Source: Boswellia sacra (lineage: Eukaryota; Streptophyta; Magnoliopsida; Sapindales; Burseraceae). From it: a stretch of DNA of 64,000 bases. A program made the translations under genes and the position numbers. Below, one piece after another: positions 36,820-47,510 of the stretch; position 1 is the stretch's first letter, and each line of letters begins with the position of its first letter. The notes below the pieces were generated by a model, which worked only from the letters and a program-made list of their open reading frames with translations, was not told where the DNA came from and did not search any database. The stretch covers positions 372,001 to 436,000 of the forward strand of contig SNVD02015884.1 of NCBI GenBank assembly GCA_013180625.2, read 5' to 3'.

Positions 36820-37390
36820 ATTGTTTAGTGATAATCAGGCTGAAATAAAAAGTGGTGGACTACATTTGGGCTTGAGGGGCTAAGCCCTAAAACAAGTTCG
36901 CAAATTAACCCTCCAGTGTAAAAATGCAAAGAAGTTATAATTCTATATATTAACCTTCTAAATTTTTCATATTTATATAAATAATTATGAATTATTGAGT
37001 ATCATAATTACGATTCATATTAAGAATATCTTTTATTCTTTTCTTTAATATGATTTATATTAATCAATGAATATATATTTTGTTATATTTGAATTTATAA
37101 TATAGTTTTATATTTTGATCCCCCCAAAACTAAAATCTTGGGGCGGCTGTTGTTACATATTACTTCAAACTAGTTTTTTATGATTAGACAAAGCATATCG
37201 GAAAAGACTGTCACTTTGTATGTGAAAATATGTTTGCCACTGTGATTTGTACACCTTTTATTCGTAGTGATCAACAACTTGCTGATAACCTCACAAAGAG
37301 TTTAATGACGATAAGTTTCACGAGACACTATCCAACTTGGCTCTATCAATATTTTCCACCTAACTTGACTTGAGGAGCAGAGAAAATTGA
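36820..37390 (+). mobile_element. Ty1/copia RNase H remnant, split by an insertion
   Basis: The plus strand reads ELFSDNQAEI (the DNQA RNase H motif) at about 36817-36848. It resumes at about 37155 with ITSN.VFYD.TKHIGKDCHFVCE and SDQQLADNLTKSL up to about 37330, the usual C-terminal copia RNase H text. Between them lies about 300 bases (36849-37153) whose ends carry GGGCTTGAGGGGCTAAGCCC and CCCCCCAAAACTAAAATCTTG. This looks like a later insertion of another repeat. A related, unsplit remnant is at 60713-60890. Confidence 0.68.
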
Positions 37391-38119
37391 GTGATTTGAG
37401 GAATAATTGATTAGCAACTATTCAGGAGAAATTGATAGTTATTTTTGTCATTAACAGTTATTCTTAACATAAAGAAAAATTTGTAATTGCTATGTAAAAA
37501 CATTTTTAGCACTTGAACGTTGCTTCATTGGGAAAATTTTCGAGTTTGTGATTAATTGTTTTCTTCCTGTTCACTTTACACTTCATAATACAAATGAAAT
37601 TAAAAGCAAATAATCAATTAATTATCAATGAAATTTCACATGCCGAAAACCAAAAGCCGCGAAATAACTGTAGAGTGAATACGTGAAACCAAGATATTAA
37701 TTTGGAAAAGAGCATAAATTTAGATGTAAGAACCATCTTATTTATGAACCCAATAGTAACAAATCAAATGCCTACAAAATTCAGTGCAAGCAAACGTGAG
37801 ATAGCTCCATTTTTTTTTCCTGAAATGAATTATAAATTTTTCCAAAGAAACACCCTGGGATTGGGATCAATAAAGAGCAGTTAAATTGATCGCTACTTAA
37901 TATTTTCTACTTGGTCAAAGGATAGAGCTACCCAACTGAAATTCTTCAAAGTCCAGTACTGGAAATTGGAATTTAGTATCAAGGACAAACGTTCATTAGC
38001 TCATTTCTCAATGAAATATGAAATCAAACATTGATTAGATGTCTCGGGCTGTCATTAGTTAGCTGATCTGTTCTTAACAAAAATCATGCTGTTATCTGTT
38101 CCATAAATTTGATCACTTG

Positions 38120-40625
38120 TGTAATATCCTAAGTTTTTGTAATGTATAGCATACCATTTATTGTGGTTACATATGGAACCATATGTGTTAATGTATTGGT
38201 AATGTATGGGATTTGTAGTATAATAGATGAGAGATGGTGGGTTTTATGGTAATGAGGAAGAGAGAGAGAGCACTAAATGGAAATTTTGCCTTGTGTTTAT
38301 ATATAAAATGAGAAGAATTCTAGAATTCTTCCATTCTAGCTTACCAGCTCATGTTTCTAGCCCTTCACTCTCTCTAAGCTCCACACACACACAATTTTAT
38401 CAAGAATTCAAGTAAGTGGTAAGAACTCCTCTCTCCTTTAGAATTCTTGTGGTATTGTGTATGTATTTGCAAGAATTCTTTTGGGTTGTGATGTGGGTAT
38501 GTGAATTGTTGTTTGTGCTACTGGAAATTTGCGTGGAAACATGAATTTGAATGAGTTTTGAATGCATCTAAGTAAGGAGATGAAGATATAAGCTAGAAAT
38601 GAGAGTTTAGTTCAATCCTAGAATTTTTGTTTACACTGAGTAGTGCATGTTCCAAAAATTTCCAAAAATGAGGAGAACATTTTCTTGTTCTCAAATTTTT
38701 ATGGATGAAAATAGACATGTCCAGGAGTTTATAGAAATTGGAATCACTTAAAAATTCAAAGTGTGTGAATTATGGTGAATTTATGAACTTCTGGTCTGGA
38801 ATCTCACATTTCCCTGTTTTGGAATAGAGCAGGGGAAAACGAATTTAGTTGAAGCTTCAAATCTTTCTAAAATTATCTGAATTTTTGTATGTAATTTCTT
38901 CTCTGTGTCAAATATAAGACTGTAAATTTTTACTGAGATTAAAGCTCTGTATGAATTGTTATAGATTTTTAAAGTTGGTTTGCTAAAACTGGAATTTTTA
39001 GCTTCCAAAACATGGCAGTTAGAAATAATTGGGTTTGAATGACCTAAACCCCTTGAAAAGCCATGATTTTTGATATGGAGGTATATATATGTGTCATATA
39101 CCAGCATGTAAATTTTTATAGCCAATTGAGTAGGACTGAAATTCCTACAAATTTTTAAGTCGATACTACTCAGTAAAGTGAATGCAATGGCAGAATTGTT
39201 GAGGTAATGAATTTGATTATTTTGAGTGGCCAAATGACCTCAATTGGCTCTAAAAATTTTATGGAGACATGAGGTATGTGTGTAAAAGAGGTCTACCCAA
39301 TTGTGTGAATTTTGGAAGTAGAAAATTGTTGTTGTAAATTGTTTGTCAAAGTAAGTATAGAAATAGAGCCAAAAAGGAGAAATATTTTACAAGTGTATGG
39401 TGACCTAAAAAGAGATTTTTGTTTTATTTTTAGGTCAATCACAAGCATCAAAAAGCAGCTGTACAAGGTAAGTAGGCTAATTATTCTGAGGTCACAATAA
39501 ATTATGTACTGTATGTATACAATTTTGTGGATTGTAACACTGTTAATTGCTAGCACCTTGATGCTTGAATGTGAGATATTGTGACCGTTTTAGAAGGTTG
39601 ATATCGAGCTTCTTTTATGTGTGACTGATTGTGAATGGTGAAACATGAATGGCATGCTAAGACCTAGGAAGTTTAGCTCTTATAGCTTGAGGGGAGGTCT
39701 GGACCATGTGTTTCTCTAGACGAGATTTGGTAGCATGGGCCTGGTATCACCCGAATTGTCAGACTAGCCTCGAGTTATTTCAAGTGTAGGCATCTAAATG
39801 TATTCGTACTGTTCTGTACTGTTCCATGGCTTGAGGGGAGTTCTGGACCATGTGTTTCTCTAGATGAGATTCGGTAGCATGGGCCTAGTATCACCGGATT
39901 GTTATACTAGCCTTGAGCGTTCCGTACTCCCATGGCTTGAGGGGAGGTCTGGACCATGTGTTTCTCTAGACGAGATTCAGTAGCATAGGTCCGGTATCAC
40001 CCGGATTGTCAGACTATCCTTGAGTTATTTTATGGGAACTGACTGTGAAATGAAAAGTCCTACCTTGATTATAGAGCATTTTCCCCTAGATGACTGTAAC
40101 TGATACTGTGAAAGCTTTCTCATTATGTGATTGTGATTGTACATAAAAAGGCGATGAGTAGAGAAATGTGAACTCACTTATGTGAGATTGAATCGACCTA
40201 CAAAAGTCTAGACAGAAAATTGGCACGTGAGAGAAAATGTAACCGAAGTGAACTCGGAGTATTTCTTCTTTAACAAGTTAGCTAATGCTTGTGTAGTTAA
40301 AAATAGATGGTTTCATACTGTGGACTGAATTCTATTGTTAATGTTTATTGCTGTATATTCACTTAGCTTACTTATTAAGTTTTACTCATTGAAGTTGTTG
40401 TGTGTCTCAGGTGAGCAGTAGATTGAGTTTTTGGATGGAGGACTTTTGGCATCATCGACAGAGTTCCCTTGGCAACCACAGACCGCTGTCTAGATTATCA
40501 TAGCCATACTGTAGGAATTCTTTTGATTTTTGAATGTATCTATATACAATGAAATAGTGTGGTTGTGATTAGGAACTCTGTTTTGTGTGATACTATATTT
40601 TGTATGTCCAGTATGAGTTGTGACA
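38120..40625 (+). mobile_element. Solo LTR (family of about 2.5 kb), copy 1
   Basis: 2506 bp starting TGTAATATCCTAAG and ending GAGTTGTGACA (TG..CA), flanked by a perfect 5-bp duplication ACTTG (38115-38119 and 40626-40630). Paralogous DNA at about 61600-61640 shows the empty site (TTTGATAACTTGTCGTCG). A TATATAAA box with a short leader lies at about 38300, as expected for an LTR promoter. No protein domains or primer-binding site were seen, hence solo LTR, probably of a Ty3/gypsy-type element. A repeated motif TTGAGGGGAGGTCTGGACCA starts at about 39687, 39831 (variant) and 39937. Confidence 0.82.
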
Positions 40626-42447
40626 ACTTGTCGTCGCGATATTTACGAGATAAACTACTTGTCAATTGTCATCCTCTAATTTGTATGCGAGTCACTTGTT
40701 TATGAACAGACACGGTCTGTAAACTGTTTAAAGGATTCATTCAAACCAGTTACACACATTATATCCGGTGTTATATGATAAATTAATTTGAGATAATTAC
40801 ATATGTAACCAAATTCAAAGATGGTTTGGAAAAGGGTATTTTTATCATTTAGAAATCCAATTTGATTAGATAATAAAAAAAATTAAATATCAAAACAACT
40901 CATTCCATTTGGTTATTTTCTCTAATTTGCTGAATCAATTTTAAAGTTCATAATGATAACATAGATAAAAGTCAGTATCCTTCCCTTACTTTTTCCGCAC
41001 GATGTGTTGTGATCTTCACTCTTTTGACTACATCCGATCGAGCAATCAATTGAAGACCACCAAGACATTTAGAGGAAAAATGAAACCAACCATGATCGTT
41101 GTTGACATTCTTTAATAGCCAAAGTAATGGAGGTGGAAATTTTATCGCATAGAATCGACCTCCACTTATACAAAGGCAATAACTGCTGTGTCTGCTGCAA
41201 GCTGTTTGTCCACTTGTTTCCATGCCGTGGTCTTCACTGTTTGCGCGGCCCCTGATCATGATCTAAGATTTTTCACAAAAGAGTATTAAGTCTCATGTTT
41301 AGACTCAAGCGTACATAAGAGGCCTAAAATGGTCGAATGATCAAATACAACAGAAATTCAAGAATTTTATAAATCCAGGCCATTGTGTGATTGCCCTTAC
41401 TTTCTTTAGAGGGTGAATGAATTTCATTAATTCCATTGAAATATAACCGGAAAAAAAAAAGAAAGAAAGCTTTGCCTACGTTTGTTTTTATTTTTAGAAA
41501 GCCTATATTTATTAATATATTTTAAATTAATATCAATCATATATAATTTTTAAAATTAAAAAAAAATCAAAATCAACCAAATATTTTTACTCTTTTTTTA
41601 AGCACAAAATACAAAAACAAACACACCCATTAATAATTTACTCTCCGGTTGAGCCAGAGTCTATCCTGCACGAACCAATACTAATTCAATGTATTCTGAA
41701 TCTAGGTGCCGTGTAGGGTTAAGGAACCATTATGCAACATAATTATTTGAAAGCACTGTAAAAGCTGTAAAACATTTTCTGTCAATTATTTCAAACCAAT
41801 CATGTCCCTGGCTGACTGGCAGCCATTAGTTACCTACCCCTGTTTCACCTCTGATAATTTTATACACATTCAATATCAAAGTAAAAGAATTGGAAAAAAT
41901 GCTCCGTTGAGGATTGGCAATTTAATCATTGGAGCCTACGTCTGGATATAAGTTAACATAGAAGTCATTATCCTTCTCTATCTTTCCAGATATAACAAAT
42001 AACGTGCCGTGGTCTTCACTCTATTGCGATGGCATCCAAGCAATTAAATAAAGATCAAGACATTTAGAGGAAAAAATAAAACGAACCAGGACTGTTGTTG
42101 ACACATTCTTTAATAAATGCAGCAACGAAGGTGGAAATTGTGTAGGACCGACGAACAATTTTTCAAAGGCAACAACTGCTCTGTCTGCTGCAAGCTGTTT
42201 CTCTGCCATTTTCCACAAGTTGGAGATGCCGGGGTCTTCACTCTCTGGTCCCACAGAACACAGAAAAGTACAGAACAGTGTTATGACAATCGAAAACAAC
42301 AATAGAGGAAGGCAAATGATAGACTTGATAGCGTGAGTCTTCCCTTGACTCGAGAGCATGAATTACGTTTCGAAGACCCTGTTCCTAGCTTCCTATCCAA
42401 AGAAAATTTTGCACGTCCACTAGGACCTATACAGTGACAAAGAGCAC
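40626..42447. other. Repeated upstream block of the receptor genes
   Basis: Contains a partial copy (about 40970-41245) and a fuller copy (about 41990-42340) of a block that recurs at about 59790-59990, 60300-60640 and 62870-63240. Shared words: TGCCGTGGTCTTCACTC, TTTAGAGGAAAAA, GCTCTGTCTGCTGCAAGCTG, CCACAAGTTGGAGATGCCGG. In the 42-kb copy the antisense strand is open for 112 codons (42021-42359), including KQLAADRAVVAF; its product is unknown. Confidence 0.6.
41474..41628. mobile_element. Tourist-like MITE
   Basis: About 155 bp with inverted ends: GCCTACGTTTGTTTTTATTT against GGGTGTGTTTGTTTTTGTAT. The interior shares AAATCAACCA(A/C)ATATTT with the element at 10581-10755. The target duplication is not clear (TTT on the left, ATT on the right), so it is older or more decayed. 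Confidence 0.6.
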
Positions 42448-42455
42448 TATAAATA
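42448..42455 (+). promoter_or_regulatory. TATA box of the LRR receptor gene
   Basis: TATAAATA lies 58 bases upstream of the chosen ATG and is preserved at the same spacing (63305-63312) before the second receptor gene. Confidence 0.75.
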
Positions 42456-42505
42456 CCTCTTAGTTGATGATGTTCTCATCCACATTACAATTTCAGTTTA
42501 CGGCA

Positions 42506-45500
42506 ATGAAACCAACCATGAGTCTTATTGTTGCCTTTCTTTTCCTACAATTACTCGCTATACCAACCACTAATATTGGCTTCCTCGAAGGAAGCTCTCG
42601 CTCTCACATGGGTTGCATCCCAAGTGAGAGACAAGCTCTTCTAAGGTTCAAGCAAGATCTCAATGATTCTTCCAACCGGCTCGTCTCTTGGACTCATGAT
42701 AGAGATTGTTGTACATGGACCGGTGTTGTCTGTGACAACTTCGCTGGCTATGTCCTTGAGCTCCACCTTAGTGGTCCTCCTGACTTTTCTGACAACGACC
42801 TTTGGAAAAAATTGAGTGGTAAGTTAAATCCCTCCTTGATTAATTTAGAGCAATTGATTTACTTGGACCTGAGCTGTAACAATTTTCAAGGAATTCAGAT
42901 TCCTGAATTTCTTGGTTCTATGAGGAATTTAAGATACCTCAATCTCTCTGATTCTAGATTTATGGGAATAATTCCTCGAGAACTCGGGAATCTGTCCAAT
43001 CTGCAATATCTTGACCTTGGTTCGAATGATTTGTTTGTTGAGAATTTTTATTGGCTGTCTGGTCTTTCTTTGCTAAGGCACCTAGATTTGAGTTTCGTAA
43101 ACCTTAGCAAAGCCTCTGACTGGCTCTCAGTGTCAAACACACTTCCTTCTTTAGTAGTGTTACAACTATCACTATGTGGACTCGACCAGCTTCCTCCACT
43201 ACTTGTTGCAAACTTTTCATCTCTCGCTACCCTTGATCTTTCTTTTAACAACTTCAGTTACTCTTTGATTCCTAGGTGGGTTTTTGGTCTTAGTCATTTA
43301 GTATTTCTTGATTTAAGTGGTACTTATTTTGGGGGTTCAATTCTTGATGGATTACAAAACTTAACGTCTCTTAGGCATCTTGATTTATCTGAAAATGATC
43401 TCACCGATTCAATTTCTAATAACTGGTGCAAATTTAAACATCTTGAGTATCTTTCTCTCAGCTTGAGTGAATTGCAAGGTGCAATTTTAGATAGCCTTGG
43501 AAATTTGACTTCCATCAAAGTATTAGATCTCTCATTTAATTATTTTCTTGAAGGGATAGTGCCAAGATCATGGGGAAATTTTTGCAAACTGAGTTCACTT
43601 TCTTTGTCATATGTCAATTTGCGTCAAGAGATATCTGAAATCTTAGATATTTTTTCAGGATGTGCCTCCAAGACTTTAGAGCATTTGGATTTGAGTCATA
43701 GTCAATCTTTTGGTAGTTTAACCAGTCGACTTGTGAAATTTCAAAATCTAAAGTTTTTGTCTCTAGCCTACAACTCAATTTCAGGTCATATTCCTTCCTG
43801 TTTCGGAGAAGTTTCACCCTCAACACATGTTGCACTCTCCAACAACACATTGAACGGATTTATCCCTTTATCAATAGAAAATCTTTCGTCCTTAGTATTT
43901 CTGGTTTTTTCCAATAATCGATTAACCGGATCTATTCCATCATCCTTAGGAAAACTTTCTTCCTTAGTATATCTAGATGTTTCAAATAATAACCTAAGTA
44001 AATGTATTCCATCATCTTTAGGAAACCTTTCTTCCTTAATATATCTAGATTTTTCAAATAACAGTCTAAGCGGATCTATTCCTTCATCTTTGGGAAAACT
44101 TTCTTCCTTAGAATTTCTAGATGTTTGCTACAACCTACTAAGCGGATCTCTCCCATCATCTCTAGGAATGCTTTCATCCTTAGGATTTCTAAATCTTTGT
44201 CATAACAATTTGGAGGGATCTATCCCCTTGTCTATAGGAAATACGTCATCATTAGAAATAGTAGATCTTTCCTTTAACAAATTGAATGGATCTCTTCTCC
44301 CAATTCACTTTGTTCATCTTACTAAATTGTCTCAATTCTATGCATCTGGCAACTCCCTAATGATGAAAGCTCATCCTGATTGGGTTCCTCCATTTCAGCT
44401 TGTAAGCTTACATTTGCAATCTTGCCATTTGGGACCTCAATTTCCATTGTGGCTCCTTTCACAAAAGTTTTTGCAATATTTGGATATCTCTAATGCTGGA
44501 ATTGCAGATATTATTCCTAGTAAGTTTTGGGAAACTGCTATTGAGCTTAATTCTTTAAATCTCTCTCACAACCAAATCTATGGGGTAATTCCAAACTTAA
44601 GCTTGTCTAATCAAGTTGACGTACTTGACTTGAGTTGGAATAATTTATCATGTTCATCTCTCATATATTCACATTTGAATGTTTGGGGTTTACTTGATCT
44701 TTCCAACAATCTTTTGTCTGGATCATGTCTTCACCATTTTTTGTGTTACGAGGACACGAATGAATCAAAGTCATTCGGAATTCTCAACCTTGAGAATAAT
44801 TTTTTGTCACGAGAATTACCTGATTGTTGGAGGAATTGGAGTAGTTTGGAAGTTCTAAAATTAAATAACAATAAATTTTCAGGCAGCATTCCACCCTCTT
44901 TTGGCTCTTTAAGTTCACTCAAATCATTACAACTTCGCAAAAACAGTTTCTCTGGAATCATACCTGTGTCGCTTAGCAATTGTACAGAGTTAGTAATTCT
45001 TGACATTAGTGAAAACCAGTTTGTCGGAAATATTCCACAATGGATTGGAGAAAAATTTTCGAGCATAAGAATTCTCAACTTCCATTCAAACAAGTTTCGT
45101 GGCCCTTTACCAGTAGGGCTTTGCCATTTGGCCTCTTTGCAAGTATTGGACCTTGCTCATAACAATCTGTTTGGAACCGTACCTAGATGTATCAATAACT
45201 TCAGCAGTATGGTGGTTACAAAGAATTTTGAAAGTGGCAATTTACAATATGAATTATACCATCTTATCAATGGTCCTATGAGCTTTGTTGACGGCGAACT
45301 CCTTTTGATAAAAGGGAAATGGAATGAATATAATACCATTTTAAATTTGGTAAGAAGTGTAGACCTTTCAGACAATAAGTTGTCGGGAGAGATTCCAATA
45401 GAGGTGACAAATCTCATAGCATTGCAATCATTGAATTTATCATATAATCATTTTATTGGAAGAATTCCTGAAAATATTGGTGTCATGAAATCACTAGAAT

Positions 45501-45916
45501 CCATTGATTTCTCTGAAAATCACCTTCACGGTGAAATTCCACAAAGTATATCAAGTTTGACATTTTTGAGTTTTTTGAACTTATCCAACAATAACTTGAT
45601 TGGCAAAATTCCTTTAAGCACTCAACTTCAAAGCTTGGATCCGTCTAATTTTGTTGGGAATGATCTTTGCGGTTCTCCACTTCCTAAGAATTGTACTGCA
45701 ACTATTCCGACACTAAACTTTGGCAGTGGAGGAGGAAAAGATGGCAACGGACATGAAGTGGATTGGTTATATGTGAGCATGGGTCTTGGATTCATGGTGG
45801 GCTTTTGGAGTATAATAACTCCTCTAATTGTTAACAGAAGATGGAGGTACAAGTACTACCACTTCTTAGATCAACTTGGGGACAAATTTGTTTGTGTTGT
45901 AAGAAAGTGTTGCTAG
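42506..45916 (+). CDS. LRR receptor-like protein (RLP, EIX/Cf type)
   Basis: Plasma-membrane pattern-recognition type receptor lacking a kinase; such RLPs signal with SOBIR1/BAK1 partners. Single exon, 1136 residues from the ATG at 42506. An upstream in-frame ATG at 42464 exists, but in the second copy that frame meets a stop at once, so the downstream start (MKPTMSLIVAFLFLQLL) is preferred. A signal peptide covers about residues 1-27. An LRR N-cap follows (GCIPSERQALLRFKQDL.. DCCTWTGVVCDN), then about 30 plant-type LRRs. A non-LRR island begins FESGNLQYELYHLINGPMS and resumes LRRs at VRSVDLSDNKLSGEIP. A C-terminal cap (GNDLCGSPLPKNC), an acidic/Gly-rich spacer, one TM helix (about 1087-1110, LYVSMGLGFMVGFWSIITPL) and a short basic tail complete it. 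43883-44300 is a run of near-identical 72-bp LRR units. Confidence 0.92.
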   Translation: MKPTMSLIVAFLFLQLLAIPTTNIGFLEGSSRSHMGCIPSERQALLRFKQDLNDSSNRLVSWTHDRDCCTWTGVVCDNFAGYVLELHLSGPPDFSDNDLWKKLSGKLNPSLINLEQLIYLDLSCNNFQGIQIPEFLGSMRNLRYLNLSDSRFMGIIPRELGNLSNLQYLDLGSNDLFVENFYWLSGLSLLRHLDLSFVNLSKASDWLSVSNTLPSLVVLQLSLCGLDQLPPLLVANFSSLATLDLSFNNFSYSLIPRWVFGLSHLVFLDLSGTYFGGSILDGLQNLTSLRHLDLSENDLTDSISNNWCKFKHLEYLSLSLSELQGAILDSLGNLTSIKVLDLSFNYFLEGIVPRSWGNFCKLSSLSLSYVNLRQEISEILDIFSGCASKTLEHLDLSHSQSFGSLTSRLVKFQNLKFLSLAYNSISGHIPSCFGEVSPSTHVALSNNTLNGFIPLSIENLSSLVFLVFSNNRLTGSIPSSLGKLSSLVYLDVSNNNLSKCIPSSLGNLSSLIYLDFSNNSLSGSIPSSLGKLSSLEFLDVCYNLLSGSLPSSLGMLSSLGFLNLCHNNLEGSIPLSIGNTSSLEIVDLSFNKLNGSLLPIHFVHLTKLSQFYASGNSLMMKAHPDWVPPFQLVSLHLQSCHLGPQFPLWLLSQKFLQYLDISNAGIADIIPSKFWETAIELNSLNLSHNQIYGVIPNLSLSNQVDVLDLSWNNLSCSSLIYSHLNVWGLLDLSNNLLSGSCLHHFLCYEDTNESKSFGILNLENNFLSRELPDCWRNWSSLEVLKLNNNKFSGSIPPSFGSLSSLKSLQLRKNSFSGIIPVSLSNCTELVILDISENQFVGNIPQWIGEKFSSIRILNFHSNKFRGPLPVGLCHLASLQVLDLAHNNLFGTVPRCINNFSSMVVTKNFESGNLQYELYHLINGPMSFVDGELLLIKGKWNEYNTILNLVRSVDLSDNKLSGEIPIEVTNLIALQSLNLSYNHFIGRIPENIGVMKSLESIDFSENHLHGEIPQSISSLTFLSFLNLSNNNLIGKIPLSTQLQSLDPSNFVGNDLCGSPLPKNCTATIPTLNFGSGGGKDGNGHEVDWLYVSMGLGFMVGFWSIITPLIVNRRWRYKYYHFLDQLGDKFVCVVRKCC
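43883..44314 (+). repeat. Array of six 72-bp LRR-coding repeats
   Basis: The word CTTTC(T/G)TCCTTAG.AT recurs exactly every 72 bases (43883, 43955, 44027, 44099, 44171, about 44243), encoding LSSL..LD.SNN.L.GSIPSS. The nucleotide identity between units is much higher than elsewhere in the receptor, which points to recent unit amplification or conversion. Confidence 0.88.
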
Positions 45917-46823
45917 ATTGTGCTTTGTTAATTAGGACCAGTCTTGTTTTATGTACTTCAATAATGAAATAAAGTATTACAATAATCAAAAGATCCTCTT
46001 TTATTTGTCCTCTCATAGAGAAAAATTTATGTGAAAGTCTGCCAGGAAGACATAAAGACGATAGGAGACGCATAACTATTAATAAGATTCAAAGAATAAG
46101 CATCCAATCTTGCATCTCACAGGTAACTAATTTGGGATCTTATAGCATATAACTCCAGGATATAAAGAAGTTATTTTGATTGTAGCAAAAACATTTTACT
46201 ACATTAGTTCCGAAGGTAATCCTAACATTTTATTAGTTCTTCAACCAGTCAACCAACTCTGCTCTGCAAAGAGCTAATTGAATGAAATGGATCTGATTTT
46301 TGTTTTTTTTCTTGCAAAGCTTCTGTCATCTATATTCCTGAAGATTAACATGGCTTCCTGAAATATTATGCAAAATGAATTGGGTATGAAGCATAGCTAT
46401 TCTTGAAATCGTGATGGGTAAGAATATAGGGAAAGATACAACCTTCTCGCCGATCACTCCAATTTGAGATAATCCACAGCACAAAATGAAGGTAGCATTG
46501 TCAGTGTAGCTCCTTTTCCTCAGAAAAAGAGGCCAGTTAAGAAATGAAGATGCTTAATTTGTTCAGCATTCAGTAAAATTAGAAAAACAATTCATCATGA
46601 AATCCTTTCTTTGAAATTAACATGTCAGTTTTCAAAAAATGAGGAACCACTATCAAAAAATATGTTGGATTTTAGTTTCCATTTTCAGTTGCTTTTTCCG
46701 ATTTGAGTTTCATTTGATTTTGAATCAGAGGTAATAAATGAAGAAACCCTAAATCTGTAACTCGATGGCAAACTGCAACCTTCCTACAGGTTTAACTTCT
46801 CCATTTTCCTGGAAAATACACAT
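45917..46823. other. 3' flank of the receptor gene and spacer
   Basis: A polyadenylation-type AATGAAATAAAGTATT lies at about 45963. Beyond it the sequence is AT-rich without recognised coding text. Confidence 0.4.
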
Positions 46824-47510
46824 ATGGCTCTTGTATTTGTGTACCCTCTCTTCTTGTTGATTTGTTTATTACAGTCAGTTTCCAGTGCTGCTCAAAAGTT
46901 ATAGTAATATATCTCTGGGTTCATCTCTTGCTGCATCAAACAATGACGGCTCTGCCTCATTTTCCTGAGTGTTACTATCTAATGAACTGCTTTTAGTTTC
47001 AGACAAATAGCAAACAAGGCTTCTTGCTAGTCATATGGTTTAACAAATTACCTGATGCCATCAGAAATTTGTTTGAAAGGAGGAACAGTCATTGGAGCAC
47101 GTGGGTCAATTATCTACTGCATTTCACTTGGGGTGATGGTTTGATAGAGGTTTGCTAAGTGCCCTGGTGGATACAACTTCTTGGCTCCAGATGATTTGAT
47201 GAAGTAATGCAAACAAAACTTTGTACAACAGAGTTGAGAAAATGCATCCCAAGAATTTGACCATTTTGAATTTCTAGATATGCTCGATACAGACTGGCTG
47301 CTATCTGATTATGAAAATTTTGCGTCAGTGGATGAGTAATGGTGTAGACACGCTTGCTGGAGTGATTGCTTTTGTGCTTTTACCATATTCAGAAAAAATG
47401 GAGAATGTTAAGAGTTCCTCTGTCACATGGGAGGATGGATTCCAGTACTGGAGGCAAAGCCCTGATAAGAGCAAAGGAAAAATAATTCCACTTATATAAA
47501 ATTGATTTAT
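46824..47510 (+). pseudogene. G-type lectin S-receptor-like kinase (LECRK/RLK1 type) pseudogene, copy A
   Basis: Only the extracellular part is present, in broken frames. A signal peptide MALVFVYPLFLLICLLQSVS starts at 46824, then NISLGSSLAA.NND, GFLLVIWFNKLPD (about 47015-47060), CPGGYNFLAPDDLMK (about 47160-47205), CKQNFVQQS and EFLDMLDTDWLLSDYENFAS (about 47265-47330), and the cysteine-rich PAN-like segment WCRHACWSDCFCAF. Multiple stops and frameshifts; a large part of the lectin domain is deleted. A second copy lies at 54075-54610. Confidence 0.72.

Noticed and set aside
38781..39233. 150-codon minus open frame inside the solo LTR (partial twin at 50807-51022)
   Set aside because: The other LTR copy breaks it; no retroelement domain; orientation opposite to the LTR promoter.
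42464..42505. Upstream ATG extending the receptor by 14 residues
   Set aside because: The homologous frame in the second receptor stops within eight codons, and the signal peptide begins cleanly at 42506.
43048..45417. Several antisense open frames of 64-115 codons within the receptor
   Set aside because: Shadows of repetitive LRR codons; no independent evidence.
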